The notes: generated from the sequence alone by a model not told the origin. 64,000 bases of DNA from Butyrivibrio sp. MB2005 (GCF_000424285.1 NZ_AUJP01000003.1:186001-250000); one strand, 5' to 3'. Counted from the stretch's first letter, positions 7,232 to 16,626 are shown. Numbers and translations: made by a program.

Positions 7232-9139
7232 ATGGACTCTTTACATATAGATATTGAGACGTATAGCTCTACCGATCTGACAAAAGCAGGCGTTCATAAG
7301 TATGTGGAGGCACCGGATTTCGACATAACACTTTTTGCATACGCATTCAATGATGACGAAGTTACCTGCATTGATCTTGCTTCAGGAGAGAAGTTACCGG
7401 ATATAGTTTTACAAGCGCTTAAGGATCCGGAGATTATTAAGATGGCTTTCAATGCGATGTTTGAGAGGGTGTGCCTTACAAAGTACCTAGGGCATTACCT
7501 ACCGCCAGAGCAGTGGCATTGCAATATGGTCCATTCTCTATACCTGGCGCTCCCTGGTTCTCTTGCAGCAGTAGGAGCAGTTCTTGGCCTTGATAGGCAA
7601 AAACTAGAAGAAGGTAAAAAGCTAATAAAGCTCTTTGCTATACCGGATAAGAATGGAAAAAGGGTATGGCCAAAGGATCGCCCAGAGGAATGGGCTTTAT
7701 ATAAGAAATACAACATAAGAGACGTTGAAACTGAAATGGATATAGGGAAAAAGCTTATGAGGTTTCCAGTACCTGATCAAGTTTGGCAGGAATATGCCCT
7801 TGATCAGCGTATTAATGATCTCGGAGTAAGGCTTGATGAAACACTTGTTAAAAATGCAATCAAGATGGATGAAGAGAGCAAAGATAGGTATTTTGCTAGA
7901 GCCCAGGTTCTGACAGGATTAGAAAACCCAAACAGCCCAATACAGATAAAGGAATGGCTACAGGGGAAAGGTATAGAAATAGATTCACTTTCAAAGGAAG
8001 CAGTAGCTGATCTTGTTAAAAAGACAGAAGGTGATGTGAAGGAAGTGTTGGAACTGCGACTCTTATTGTCAAAATCATCAGTTAAAAAGTATCAGGCTAT
8101 GGAAGCTTGCAGATGCAGCGATGAAAGGGCTCATGGCCTTTTGCAGTTTGCAGGAACGAGGACCCTTCGCTGGGCAGGAAGGCTCATACAGGTGCAGAAT
8201 CTGCCTGCTGCAAGTGGAGATGAAGCTAAGCGTTCTCTTGTAAAAGCTGGGAATGCAGAAGCAGTAGAACTCTTATATGACTCACTTCCGGATGCTTTAT
8301 CACAGTGTATACGTACTGCTTTTATCCCTGCAGAGGGTAAGAAGTTTGTAGTAGCTGACTACGCTCAGATCGAAGCACGTACTCTTGCATGGCTTGCAGG
8401 AGAAAAGTGGCGCCAGGAGCTATTTAAAGAAAACGGAGACATATATTGTGGATCAGCTTCTCAGATGTTTCATGTGCCGGTTGTAAAGAATGGTGAGAAC
8501 GGACATTTAAGGAAGTCTGGAAAGATAGCGGAGCTTGCTCTAGGCTATGGCGGGTCTGTAGGAGCTATGGTTTCAATGGGTGCTATAAAGATGGGGCTTG
8601 AAGAAGATAGCCTTCAGGAGATCGTAGATAAGTGGCGAGGAGCTAATAAGAATATTGTTAAGTTTTGGTGGGAGGTAGATAAGACGGTCATTTCTGCAAT
8701 TAAGGAAAAGAAGCCCGTTACTTTAAAGGGGATTACCTTTTATACGGCATCAGGATTTCTTGTAATAAAGCTTCCTTCCGGTAGATCAATGTTTTACGCA
8801 AGGCCAAGAATAACGATGAATTCATATGGCAGAGAATCCGTTAGTTATGAAGGTGTTGCTGCTAACCATAAATGGGAGAGAATTGAGTCTTATGGCCCGA
8901 AGTTTGTGGAGAACATCACACAGGCCATTGCAAGAGATATCCTTGCAGCTGCACTTATGAGGCTTTGGAATGCTGGGTATCCGGTAGTAATGCATGTGCA
9001 TGATGAAGCAATTTGTGAAGTACCTGAATCCGTAACTGTGGATGAAGTCTGCAGTTTAATGGCAAAAGTACCACCCTGGGCCAAAGGGCTGATTCTTAAT
9101 GCCGCAGGATTTGAATGTAAGTTTTATCAGAAAGATTAA
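7232..9139 (+). CDS. Phage DNA polymerase, family A, 635 aa
   Basis: This is a replicative polymerase of the PolA family. An N-terminal 3'-5' exonuclease domain begins with DIETYS at residues 6-11. The polymerase domain has motif A (DYAQIEAR near residue 375), motif B (a Lys-rich helix ending ALGYGG near 430-440) and motif C (HDE near residue 589). There is no 5' nuclease domain, as usual in phages. The frame is open further upstream to 6947, but that would overlap the DUF2815 gene; the ATG at 7232 has AAAGGA at proper spacing. Confidence 0.95.
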   Translation: MDSLHIDIETYSSTDLTKAGVHKYVEAPDFDITLFAYAFNDDEVTCIDLASGEKLPDIVLQALKDPEIIKMAFNAMFERVCLTKYLGHYLPPEQWHCNMVHSLYLALPGSLAAVGAVLGLDRQKLEEGKKLIKLFAIPDKNGKRVWPKDRPEEWALYKKYNIRDVETEMDIGKKLMRFPVPDQVWQEYALDQRINDLGVRLDETLVKNAIKMDEESKDRYFARAQVLTGLENPNSPIQIKEWLQGKGIEIDSLSKEAVADLVKKTEGDVKEVLELRLLLSKSSVKKYQAMEACRCSDERAHGLLQFAGTRTLRWAGRLIQVQNLPAASGDEAKRSLVKAGNAEAVELLYDSLPDALSQCIRTAFIPAEGKKFVVADYAQIEARTLAWLAGEKWRQELFKENGDIYCGSASQMFHVPVVKNGENGHLRKSGKIAELALGYGGSVGAMVSMGAIKMGLEEDSLQEIVDKWRGANKNIVKFWWEVDKTVISAIKEKKPVTLKGITFYTASGFLVIKLPSGRSMFYARPRITMNSYGRESVSYEGVAANHKWERIESYGPKFVENITQAIARDILAAALMRLWNAGYPVVMHVHDEAICEVPESVTVDEVCSLMAKVPPWAKGLILNAAGFECKFYQKD

Positions 9140-9153
9140 GGAGGAGATGAAAA

Positions 9154-11541
9154 ATGCGTATAGCAGTTGGAAATAGCCGAATGGATAAGAAGTGGAAAGA
9201 TAAGGATATATCCTGGGATGACTTCCTACAAAAGTGTGCTAACACGATTCGTACAACAGAGACTGTTGATGAATACAGAAAGCTCAGTAAAGCTAAGCAG
9301 GACGACATAAAAGATGTGGGTGGATTTGTGGCAGGCCATCTTAAGAATGGAAGACGTAAGAATGGATATGTTGAAGCACGAAGTATGATTACTTTGGACC
9401 TGGATCATGCAGTAAAGGATATTTGGGATGAAGTAACGATGTTCTTCGATTTTAAGTGTCTTATGTATTCAACGCATAAGCACACGACTGATGAGCCAAG
9501 GGTAAGACTTATAATTCCGCTTTCAAGAGAAGTATCTGCTGATGAGTACACTCCAATTTCCAGGATGATCGCGAGCGATATTGGAATGGATATGGTCGAT
9601 GATACTTGCCATGAACCGGCCCGCCTTATGTACTGGCCAAGCACATCTGCTGATGGTGACTTTTTCTTTGAATCCCAGGAGGGGCCTTGTCTTAATCCTG
9701 ATATGATTCTTGCCCGCTATAAGGATTGGCATGATACAACACAGTGGCCTATGTCATCGAGGCAGTCTGAAATTGTTAAGCGCTCTATTGCAAAGCAGGC
9801 AGACCCTCTTGAAAAGAAAGGACCTCTCGGAGCTTTCTGCAGAGCATATACCATTCAGGAAGCCTTCGATACTTTTATTCCTGATATCTATAAGCCTGCT
9901 GCCATGGAAGGCCGTTATGATTATGTTCCAGCAGACTCTGCTGCAGGAGTGGTTATCTATGATGATAAGTTTGCTTATAGCCACCATGCAACAGACCCTT
10001 GCTGCGGACAGCTTCTTAATGCTTTTGATGCTATAAGACTCCATAAGTTTGGAAACCTTGATGATAAGGCAAAGCTTGATACAGCTCCTTCAAAGCTTCC
10101 AAGTTATAAAGCTATGGTCGAGCTTGCTCTTTCAGACGATAGGGTAAAGCTGCAGCTTGCAAAAGAAAGAATGGCAAGTGCAGATGAAGATTTTGATCCG
10201 GAGGATGAGAACTGGATTACCAAGCTTGAACTTGATAAGGAAGGAAATCCAAAGGCGACGCTTACAAATTTTGCAATAATTCTTAAATGCGATCCTAGGC
10301 TTCAGGAGATATGCTATAACGCCCACAGATGCGGAATAGATATCAGAGGGACAGACTATCTTCCTTGGGAACCACTTAAGGACGGGTGGTCTGATAATGA
10401 CATGGCTGCGCTTCAGGCTTATTTTGATCGTACCTACCATATGTTCTCAGCAACGAAGCTTAAGCCAGCTCTCTTATCTATAACACAGGAAAGAGCATAT
10501 CATCCTATACGTGAATATTTAGAAAAACTCCCTGCTTGGGATGGTGTTAAGAGAGTAGAGAATCTGCTTATAGATTACCTTGGTGCGACGGACACTCCAT
10601 ATACCAAAGCTATCATGGTGAAAACACTTGTTGCAGCAGTAGCACGAGTATATGAACCTGGTACTAAGTTTGATTATGTGCTTGTTCTTTCAGGCCCGCA
10701 AGGAATAGGTAAGTCAACTTTCTTTAGCAAGCTTGGAGGGCAGTGGTTTTCAGATTCTCTTTCCATTGCAGATATGCGTGATAAGACAGGACCTGAAAAG
10801 CTGCAGGGCTTTTGGATTCTTGAAATATCAGAGATGGCAGGTCTTAAGAAGGTTGATGTGGAAACAGTAAAGTCTTTTGCCTCTCGTCAGGATGATAAGT
10901 ACCGCGTGGCATATGGAAGCGTCGTGGAGAGCCATCCTCGGCAGTGCGTCATGGTCGGAACTACAAATGCATCAAATGGATTCCTTCGTGACATCACAGG
11001 AAACAGAAGATTCTGGCCATGTAATGTTACAGGCGAGTGTGATAAACATCCGTGGGAGATGAAGAAGGAAACAATAGATCAGATATGGGCGGAAGCACTC
11101 CATTTATATAACGAAGGTGAGGAGCTTACTCTAAAAGGCGATGAAGCTATGCAGGCATATGAGGAGCAGAAAGAGGCTATGGAGCAGGATGATAGAGAAG
11201 GTCTAGTTCAAAAGTTCATTGAAATGCCGCTTCCTAAGAATTGGTATACACGTAGCATTTCTGAAAGGCGTATGTACTTTAATGATGATGAGTTTGAATC
11301 GGAAGCAGGGGGCGATGCAATAAAGAGAGAAAAAGTCTGCAATATGGAGATTTGGACGGAGTGCTATGGTAAGGACCCTGCTTCAATTAAGAAGAGCGAT
11401 TCATATGAAATCCAGTCCATTATGAACAAAATGAGCAACTGGAAAAGGTACGATGGCAATAAAAATGGGAAGCTTTCTTTCCAGGGCTATGGATCACAGG
11501 TTGCGTATGTTCGTGAGGGCGGTGCCGAGGATAAGGAGTGA
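9154..11541 (+). CDS. VapE-family primase-helicase, 795 aa
   Basis: The N-terminal part (about residues 70-190) resembles an archaeo-eukaryotic primase domain, with a TLDLDHA strand and PARLMYWPS. The C-terminal part (about 450-700) is the virulence-associated E ATPase: Walker A GPQGIGKST near residue 515, then an EISEM acidic strand and a TTNA sensor-like motif. In phages such fusions prime and unwind DNA at the replication fork. It follows the polymerase by 14 bases with a GGAGG site. Confidence 0.92.
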   Translation: MRIAVGNSRMDKKWKDKDISWDDFLQKCANTIRTTETVDEYRKLSKAKQDDIKDVGGFVAGHLKNGRRKNGYVEARSMITLDLDHAVKDIWDEVTMFFDFKCLMYSTHKHTTDEPRVRLIIPLSREVSADEYTPISRMIASDIGMDMVDDTCHEPARLMYWPSTSADGDFFFESQEGPCLNPDMILARYKDWHDTTQWPMSSRQSEIVKRSIAKQADPLEKKGPLGAFCRAYTIQEAFDTFIPDIYKPAAMEGRYDYVPADSAAGVVIYDDKFAYSHHATDPCCGQLLNAFDAIRLHKFGNLDDKAKLDTAPSKLPSYKAMVELALSDDRVKLQLAKERMASADEDFDPEDENWITKLELDKEGNPKATLTNFAIILKCDPRLQEICYNAHRCGIDIRGTDYLPWEPLKDGWSDNDMAALQAYFDRTYHMFSATKLKPALLSITQERAYHPIREYLEKLPAWDGVKRVENLLIDYLGATDTPYTKAIMVKTLVAAVARVYEPGTKFDYVLVLSGPQGIGKSTFFSKLGGQWFSDSLSIADMRDKTGPEKLQGFWILEISEMAGLKKVDVETVKSFASRQDDKYRVAYGSVVESHPRQCVMVGTTNASNGFLRDITGNRRFWPCNVTGECDKHPWEMKKETIDQIWAEALHLYNEGEELTLKGDEAMQAYEEQKEAMEQDDREGLVQKFIEMPLPKNWYTRSISERRMYFNDDEFESEAGGDAIKREKVCNMEIWTECYGKDPASIKKSDSYEIQSIMNKMSNWKRYDGNKNGKLSFQGYGSQVAYVREGGAEDKE

Positions 11542-11640
11542 GCCATTGCCGAAGGGTAATTTCATAGCCTATAAAGGTAGTTTGGCAATGGAGTAGGAAA
11601 TGACAAAGATTCAGCAGTATCAAGGAATAGGAGGATTTCA

Positions 11641-11760
11641 TTGCTTATATTGCTCATTACTATATTAATAATTTTTTATTCATATATAGTAATTAGCGCA
11701 TATACATACGCGTATATATACACGCGTAAGAGATTTTTTACCCTTAAGCAATATGGTTGA
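11641..11760 (+). CDS. Small membrane peptide, 39 aa, coupled to the next gene
   Basis: A TTG start six bases after GGAGG opens a frame for a very hydrophobic N-terminus (LLILLITILIIF) followed by a Tyr-rich stretch and a basic end (RKRFF). That is the look of a single-pass membrane peptide. Its TGA stop overlaps the TTG start of the VRR-NUC gene as TTGA, and that gene has no ribosome site of its own, so translational coupling is likely. Function unknown. The DNA is AT-rich and of low complexity, so a pure leader role is possible. Confidence 0.45.
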   Translation: MLILLITILIIFYSYIVISAYTYAYIYTRKRFFTLKQYG

Positions 11761-12050
11761 GCAACGATATGGATGAGAAGCAAATTGAAAGAAATTTAGT
11801 TAAAAAGGCAGAAAAGATGGGAGGGGTGGCATTTAAGTTTGTAAGCCCAGGACTTTCTGGGGTGCCAGATAGAATAGTTCTTCTTCCTGGGGGCTATATA
11901 GGATTTGTTGAACTTAAAGCACCAGGTAAAAAGATGCGGCCCCTTCAAGAAAAGAGAAAAGCTCAGTTAGAAGCACTTGGCTTTTTGGTATTCTGCTTGG
12001 ATTCAATAGATGGAGCGGAGGAGATACTTAATGCAATACAAACCTCATGA
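11757..12050 (+). CDS. VRR-NUC domain nuclease, 97 aa
   Basis: This is a stand-alone VRR-NUC, a PD-(D/E)XK-type nuclease domain found in phages beside SNF2 helicases. It has the family pattern GVPDRI (residues 36-41) followed by FVELKAPG with the Glu-x-Lys pair, and a QLEALGF helix. The start is probably the TTG at 11757, overlapping the stop of the upstream small frame. It overlaps the SNF2 helicase start by 20 bases. It may resolve branched replication or recombination intermediates. Confidence 0.9.
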   Translation: MSNDMDEKQIERNLVKKAEKMGGVAFKFVSPGLSGVPDRIVLLPGGYIGFVELKAPGKKMRPLQEKRKAQLEALGFLVFCLDSIDGAEEILNAIQTS

Positions 12051-13365
12051 TTATCAAAGGTATGCATCGGAGTTCATAGTAACGCATCTGGTATGTGGAC
12101 TGCTGCTAGATTGCGGACTTGGTAAAACGGTGATTACACTATCGGCCCTGTATGAGTTGCTACTTGATTACTTTGATGTTGGAAGGGTACTGATCATAGC
12201 ACCTATTAGAGTAGCAAAGGATACTTGGCCAGCAGAAATAAGTAAATGGGATCACTTAAAAGGACTTACGTATTCGGTGGTCGTGGGTACGGTGAATGAA
12301 AGAAGGATGGCACTTCAGAGAAAAGCATTTATTTATATCATCAACAGAGAAAACGTGTCATGGCTTATAGATAATGGGATGTTTGACTTCGATATGGTAG
12401 TTATTGATGAGCTTTCAAGCTTTAAGAATCATAAAGCAAAAAGGTTTAAGAGTGTTCGGAAAGCAAGGAGCACGGTAAAGAGAGTCGTGGGCCTTACAGG
12501 AACACCTGCTTCAAATGGCCTGATGGATTTGTGGGCTGAGATAGGGCTTCTAGATAAAGGAGAGAGACTTGGAAGATTTATAGGGGCCTTTCGGGATAAG
12601 TACTTTGATCCAGATAAAAGAAGCAGAGACATCATCTTTTCATATAAGCCAAAAGATGGAGCAGAGCAGCAGATTTATGACAAGATATCAGATATTTGTA
12701 TTTCAATGAAAGCTGCGGATCATATAAAAATGCCAGATAGGATTGACTGCGTAGTAGAGGTACAGATGGATGATGCTGAAAAAGCTATGTATGAAAAACT
12801 TAAGGCTGAGCTGATACTTAGCTTTCCGGATGGAGATGTTGATGCCAAGAGCGCAGTGGGGCTGTCAAATAAGCTTCTACAGATGGCAAATGGAGCTGTC
12901 TATGATGAGAACGGGAAAACGAAGGTGATTCATGATAAAAAGATTGATGCTTTGGAGGATATCATCGAAGCTGCAAACGGTAAAAGCGTACTAGTGGCAT
13001 ATTGGTATCAGCATGATAAGGAACGACTTATGCAGCGCTTTAACTGTAAGTGCATCGATACAGAGGATGATATCAGAGCTTGGAATGAAGGGACGATTCC
13101 GGTAGCACTTATTCATCCAGCATCAGCAGGACATGGTCTAAATCTTCAAAAAGGTGGTAACCACCTCGTATGGTTTTCAATGACCTGGTCGCTTGAGTTA
13201 TATCAGCAGTGTAACGCAAGGATATATCGGCAGGGCCAGGAAAACATAGTAACAATTCAGCATCTGATTACGAAGGATACCATGGATGAAGATGTGATGA
13301 AGGCACTAGAGAATAAGGATGCAACTCAGGAGTCACTTCTTGCAGCAGTGAAGGCAAGAATCTAA
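12031..13365 (+). CDS. SNF2-family DEAD/DEAH-like helicase, 444 aa
   Basis: This ATP-dependent DNA translocase has Walker A GLGKT near residue 30, a Walker B variant DELS near 126, motif III LTGTPASN near 155 and motif VI QCNARIYRQGQ near 400. I chose the ATG at 12031, seven bases after GGAGGAG, over the in-frame ATG at 12010. It overlaps the VRR-NUC gene. This helicase-nuclease pair is standard in the early operons of clostridial siphoviruses and probably helps replication or recombination. Confidence 0.93.
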   Translation: MQYKPHDYQRYASEFIVTHLVCGLLLDCGLGKTVITLSALYELLLDYFDVGRVLIIAPIRVAKDTWPAEISKWDHLKGLTYSVVVGTVNERRMALQRKAFIYIINRENVSWLIDNGMFDFDMVVIDELSSFKNHKAKRFKSVRKARSTVKRVVGLTGTPASNGLMDLWAEIGLLDKGERLGRFIGAFRDKYFDPDKRSRDIIFSYKPKDGAEQQIYDKISDICISMKAADHIKMPDRIDCVVEVQMDDAEKAMYEKLKAELILSFPDGDVDAKSAVGLSNKLLQMANGAVYDENGKTKVIHDKKIDALEDIIEAANGKSVLVAYWYQHDKERLMQRFNCKCIDTEDDIRAWNEGTIPVALIHPASAGHGLNLQKGGNHLVWFSMTWSLELYQQCNARIYRQGQENIVTIQHLITKDTMDEDVMKALENKDATQESLLAAVKARI

Positions 13366-13386
13366 GAAAGGAAAAGGAACGCAAAG

Positions 13387-13878
13387 ATGAGAGAATATGT
13401 CGAGGAACTTATAAGAAACTATCCAAGTCTTATCGAGAAAAGAGCATATCTTAGAAAACAGATAGATAGCTACAAGCCTATACCCGAGGAAGATATCATA
13501 ATATCCATGTGCTATTGTCATCCGGAGGGCGATCAGGTACAGAGTAGCGGGACATCAGATAAGACAGCAAAGACTGCCATGATTTTTAGGCAGAAAACTA
13601 ACAGGATGAACGAACAAGCTCTTGCCGGATGGACAAAGGACTATGTAACTGTTGATGAAGAGATTTCTTTCCTGGAGGAGTGTATCGCTAAGCTCCCCTT
13701 TGAACTAGCGCCTTTCATGCAGGCAATGGTGATGGAAGGTCTTTCCTGGGATGACATTGAAAGCGCCTATGGCATGAGTAGGAAACTGATATCCAAGTAT
13801 AGGAGCCAAGCACTGGATGAACTGAGCCGGATATATCAGGCCAGAGAGAGCCAGGTTGCTATGGAGATGTTATCGTGA
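13387..13878 (+). CDS. ArpU/sigma-70 region 4-like late transcription regulator
   Basis: The 163-aa protein has a C-terminal HTH (LSWDDIESAYGMSRKLISKY, about residues 120-140) after helical segments, as in ArpU and phage sigma-like late regulators. It closes the early operon immediately before the late and accessory regions, the usual place for an activator of late genes. AAAGGAAAAGG precedes the ATG. Its target promoter is not identified here. Confidence 0.8.
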   Translation: MREYVEELIRNYPSLIEKRAYLRKQIDSYKPIPEEDIIISMCYCHPEGDQVQSSGTSDKTAKTAMIFRQKTNRMNEQALAGWTKDYVTVDEEISFLEECIAKLPFELAPFMQAMVMEGLSWDDIESAYGMSRKLISKYRSQALDELSRIYQARESQVAMEMLS

Positions 13879-13911
13879 TAAGCAAGAAATAATCTATAAA
13901 AGAAGCACTTA

Positions 13912-13984
13912 TGTTTAAATAGAAATAAATGTTTAATAAAATTTAAAAATAAGTGTTTAAAATGATTTAAACATGTGGTATATT
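13912..13984 (+). promoter_or_regulatory. Cluster of TGTTTAAA operator-like sites with a weak promoter
   Basis: TGTTTAAA occurs at 13912-13919 and 13954-13961, its inverse TTTAAACA at 13966-13973, and a near copy at 13930-13937. A TATATT -10 lies at 13979-13984. The cluster precedes the HTH gene at 14018 and fits autoregulation by that protein. The best -35 is poor, so expression may need an activator. Confidence 0.5.
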
Positions 13985-14017
13985 AGAAATATAAAATAAA
14001 TAAGCGGAGGATTGGAG

Positions 14018-14971
14018 TTGGCAAAGACACAAGCTCAAATCAAATTTTCTAATGAAGTAGCTAAAGCAAGAGGAGATCGATCAATTAGGCAATATGCTAA
14101 AGACTCAGGTGTTAACGTTGCTATCATTTCACGAATTGAGAATGCAGATTATATTCCTAGTAGTAAAACTATTGCGAAACTGACAAGTAAAGAAGCGGCT
14201 CCTCAAAATGGAGTAACAAGGGAAACTCTTGAGAAGCTTGCATCTATGGCAAAAGTAATGAGTTACGGTGAGTCAATAGTTTCAATGACAGCCGGGATGA
14301 TCAATAGCGTTTCTGGAGCAATTAGTGACTCTGTATCAACTGCAGTAATAGATCATCAATATACAAAGGAAAGAGGTGCATATTTCACAGATGAAGAGCT
14401 AAAGATATTAAAAAAAGGTTATAAATTCGCTAGGGCTCTGATGGAATGCGATTATGCAGATGAGATGCCTAATCCTTTAGGATGTACAGAAGAGAAATAC
14501 ACAAAACATGTAGAAAAGGAAAAACGTTTTAGTACTATAGCATTAGGCTTAATTTATGGTGCTCTTGCAAGTCAGGGCATAGTGTTTAAACCTGGTGATG
14601 AAGAGAGGGCTTTTGATGGACCGAAGCCAAAATCATATATTACTTTAGTGGATGCTTGTATTACAGATTGGTGGTTTCATTTTGAAATAAAAGATGACTC
14701 TTTTTACAAAAGTACAGAAATGCCAACATGGGCACGTGCACATCAGTATTTGTCACGATATATATGTAGTAAAGCGGACCCGTTACGAAAGATATCGGTG
14801 GTGGTTAATGACATTAAAACTTATGAGGAGTTTGTTAAATTCAAAGGGAATAATTCCTTTAGAGGAAATTTTTCAATAATATTGGTTGATGATAAGGAAT
14901 TGCGACTAGTTGAAGAGACTAATATAGCGTTTTATTCCGAACCGGAGAATCAGGTTGTAAATGTAATTTGA
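14018..14971 (+). CDS. XRE HTH protein with unrecognised C-terminal domain, 317 aa
   Basis: Residues about 15-60 form an HTH (IRQYAKDSGVNVAIISRIEN). A middle part (70-115) is small and possibly amphipathic (MTAGMINSVSG). The rest (about 120-317) is a mixed alpha/beta domain I cannot place, with a WWFHFEIKDD strand and a final FSIILVDD strand. I take the TTG at 14018, seven bases after GGAGG; the TTG at 14012 is too close. It sits alone between the early and late modules with its own operator-like upstream region, the typical position of an accessory (moron) gene. Confidence 0.75.
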   Translation: MAKTQAQIKFSNEVAKARGDRSIRQYAKDSGVNVAIISRIENADYIPSSKTIAKLTSKEAAPQNGVTRETLEKLASMAKVMSYGESIVSMTAGMINSVSGAISDSVSTAVIDHQYTKERGAYFTDEELKILKKGYKFARALMECDYADEMPNPLGCTEEKYTKHVEKEKRFSTIALGLIYGALASQGIVFKPGDEERAFDGPKPKSYITLVDACITDWWFHFEIKDDSFYKSTEMPTWARAHQYLSRYICSKADPLRKISVVVNDIKTYEEFVKFKGNNSFRGNFSIILVDDKELRLVEETNIAFYSEPENQVVNVI

Positions 14972-15255
14972 ATTTTACCAAAGTAAAAGGCTGGAAGTGT
15001 GCGAAGTTAATAGAATTATGAAAGCTCTGCATGCATTTTTTGAGTCATCAAATGGAAAGGATATTAGTGATATTCGAATATTAATTGATACAAGGCTCTA
15101 ATTTGGTTTTGAGGGGCGTTATCAGAATGAAGATTCCCTGTGTGGTGACGTCCTTGACATATAATTGAATACTCATTCGGACTAGACGAGTAGGGAATAA
15201 CACCATATGAAATTCAGCTCGTCGAAAGTTTCTCCTTTCAAAATAGTTACCTCCT

Positions 15256-15286
15256 TTCAGCGGAGTCCGATGAGTTAACCGCTGAA
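15256..15286. repeat. Inverted repeat in a 393-base gap
   Basis: Perfect arms TTCAGCGG (15256-15263) and CCGCTGAA (15279-15286). The gap 14972-15364 also holds a 27-codon plus-strand frame (15018-15101). On the minus strand a strong ribosome-site sequence (around 15240-15255) precedes only short frames. No convincing gene is visible; the stretch may be a decayed mobile insertion. Confidence 0.4.
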
Positions 15287-15298
15287 TGCGGAATGACT

Positions 15299-15327
15299 TT
15301 GATATATAGTTCGAACTTATATATAAA
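15299..15327 (+). promoter_or_regulatory. Possible promoter for the 15365 gene
   Basis: TTGATA (15299-15304) and TATAAA (15322-15327) are 17 bp apart and lie about 38 bases before the next start codon. The region is AT-rich, so chance is not excluded. Confidence 0.45.
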
Positions 15328-15364
15328 TGACACCAGTTAATTTTTTCTGAAAGGATGTGATTCA

Positions 15365-15742
15365 TTGAGTAATTATGAAAAGAATTTAAAACCATATAGT
15401 GATTTTAACCATAAGGTTGCACCGTGGGGAGGCCCGGAACAGTATGTGGCTATGATTTCTAAAAAAAATTATGAGCTTGGCGTTGCAGCAGAAAGGAGCA
15501 CGGAGTTAGGAAAGGCTTTAATGTATACTCCTATAGCAATTGGCATATGGGAAGCTTGCAAATGGGGCTACAGAAAGATTCAAGATGCTTTATATGCTGA
15601 TCTTAGGCAGACCTTCATGGAAGCGGAGGAGGCCAAAGCTAAATATATCAAAGCTATGAGAAAAGCCAGACTGGATAAGATGAGAAAGGAATCAACCAGT
15701 GATGAAACTTCCATCGTTGAAGGAGGTGAGGGTAATACTTGA
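15365..15742 (+). CDS. Hypothetical phage protein, 125 aa
   Basis: It begins with TTG after AAAGGATGTG. A short hydrophobic segment (residues 51-66) is followed by a long charged helix (75-110) rich in Ala, Glu, Lys and Arg and an acidic end. It could be weakly membrane-associated. I do not recognise the family. It overlaps the next frame by about 40 bases and opens a set of three small genes before the packaging module. Confidence 0.6.
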   Translation: MSNYEKNLKPYSDFNHKVAPWGGPEQYVAMISKKNYELGVAAERSTELGKALMYTPIAIGIWEACKWGYRKIQDALYADLRQTFMEAEEAKAKYIKAMRKARLDKMRKESTSDETSIVEGGEGNT

Positions 15743-16151
15743 TTGGTTATTCTGGTGTAAGCGATATGATACTTACGCAGCATTAAGAAAGCATGGTAAT
15801 AGAGACGTGCTAAAAGATTATGATACATGCCTAAACAAACGTAGTCTGATCTCGCTTGACCCTGCGGACATTAAGCAGATGGAGAGAGCAGCTAGAAAAC
15901 ATGGAAGAAAGGTTGAGGTTAAGTCAGCAAGGGTAAGAAGCATTGAGGAAGGAAATGAGATGGCACCAAGATTGCTTATGCAGTTTAAAAATAGGGACTG
16001 TATATTGATGATGTCAGGAGATATTTCAATCCAGGACTTTGGACAAATTGTTGCGGATATCGAGGCTGTTAATGATAAGTCAAGTTACGTATTTGCTGTT
16101 AATGACAAGGCGGACCATTTTGATTATCTGATGACTTGCATAGCATATTGA
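15699..16151 (+). CDS. Hypothetical phage protein, about 150 aa
   Basis: An alpha/beta protein of no recognised family, with basic helices around residues 60-85 and strands near 98-110. The start is uncertain: GTG 15699 and ATG 15702 both follow AGAAAGGA at usable spacing. A strong AGGAGGTG at 15721 has no good in-frame start after it. It overlaps the previous gene, suggesting coupling. Confidence 0.6.
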   Translation: MMKLPSLKEVRVILDWLFWCKRYDTYAALRKHGNRDVLKDYDTCLNKRSLISLDPADIKQMERAARKHGRKVEVKSARVRSIEEGNEMAPRLLMQFKNRDCILMMSGDISIQDFGQIVADIEAVNDKSSYVFAVNDKADHFDYLMTCIAY

Positions 16152-16163
16152 GGAGGTAATCTT

Positions 16164-16358
16164 ATGAATAGAGAGGAAATTGATCAGTTTATCGAGAAAA
16201 TGGAAGAAATAGGAGATGTGTGGGAAGCAGAGGATGTTGAGAGAGTTTATGGCAATGATAGCCTTGAGGACGCGCTGGATTCACGAACGAGTGAAGTGAA
16301 TCTGTACTTAAATACATTAGGCTCTGCATATATCTATGCTAGGAACCATGAAGATTGA
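16164..16358 (+). CDS. Hypothetical acidic protein, 64 aa
   Basis: A small, Glu/Asp-rich, mostly helical protein with a strong GAGGAGGT ribosome site, 12 bases after the previous gene. No family is recognised. It is followed by a terminator-like hairpin at 16472. Confidence 0.65.
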   Translation: MNREEIDQFIEKMEEIGDVWEAEDVERVYGNDSLEDALDSRTSEVNLYLNTLGSAYIYARNHED

Positions 16359-16471
16359 ATTCATTGCTCATTGCTCATGGTTTCCACACTTTGCAAAAGC
16401 AGGTTAATGAAAATGGAGACTGACAAAGCCATAAAAGGCGTGTTATTATTAAGATGCGAAGAAAGGACTGA

Positions 16472-16502
16472 GGTCTTGCAGATGACTGCAGGGCCTTTTT
16501 CT
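16472..16502 (+). terminator. Intrinsic terminator
   Basis: A 10-bp stem with wobble pairs (16472-16481 with 16486-16495) is followed by five Ts (16496-16500). It closes the small-gene set 15365-16358. The rest of the gap 16359-16626 holds no gene I can support. Confidence 0.7.
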
Positions 16503-16626
16503 TTGTGTTCCTATTGGTGTGGAGATGCGTTGTTTCCCTTTCTTGCGTGCCTCCGTTTTTTATAATATGTTAATAGTGCTCATCTTACGTATTATGTATA
16601 ATGCATAGTATAAGGAGGTGGGTACC

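Noticed and set aside
15081..15395. Minus-strand gene of 104 aa
   Set aside because: It overlaps the start of the 15365 gene and has no family signal; only short pieces follow the minus-strand ribosome site.
16371..16565. Plus-strand 64-aa frame
   Set aside because: It spans an intrinsic terminator, has no ribosome site and an unlikely composition.
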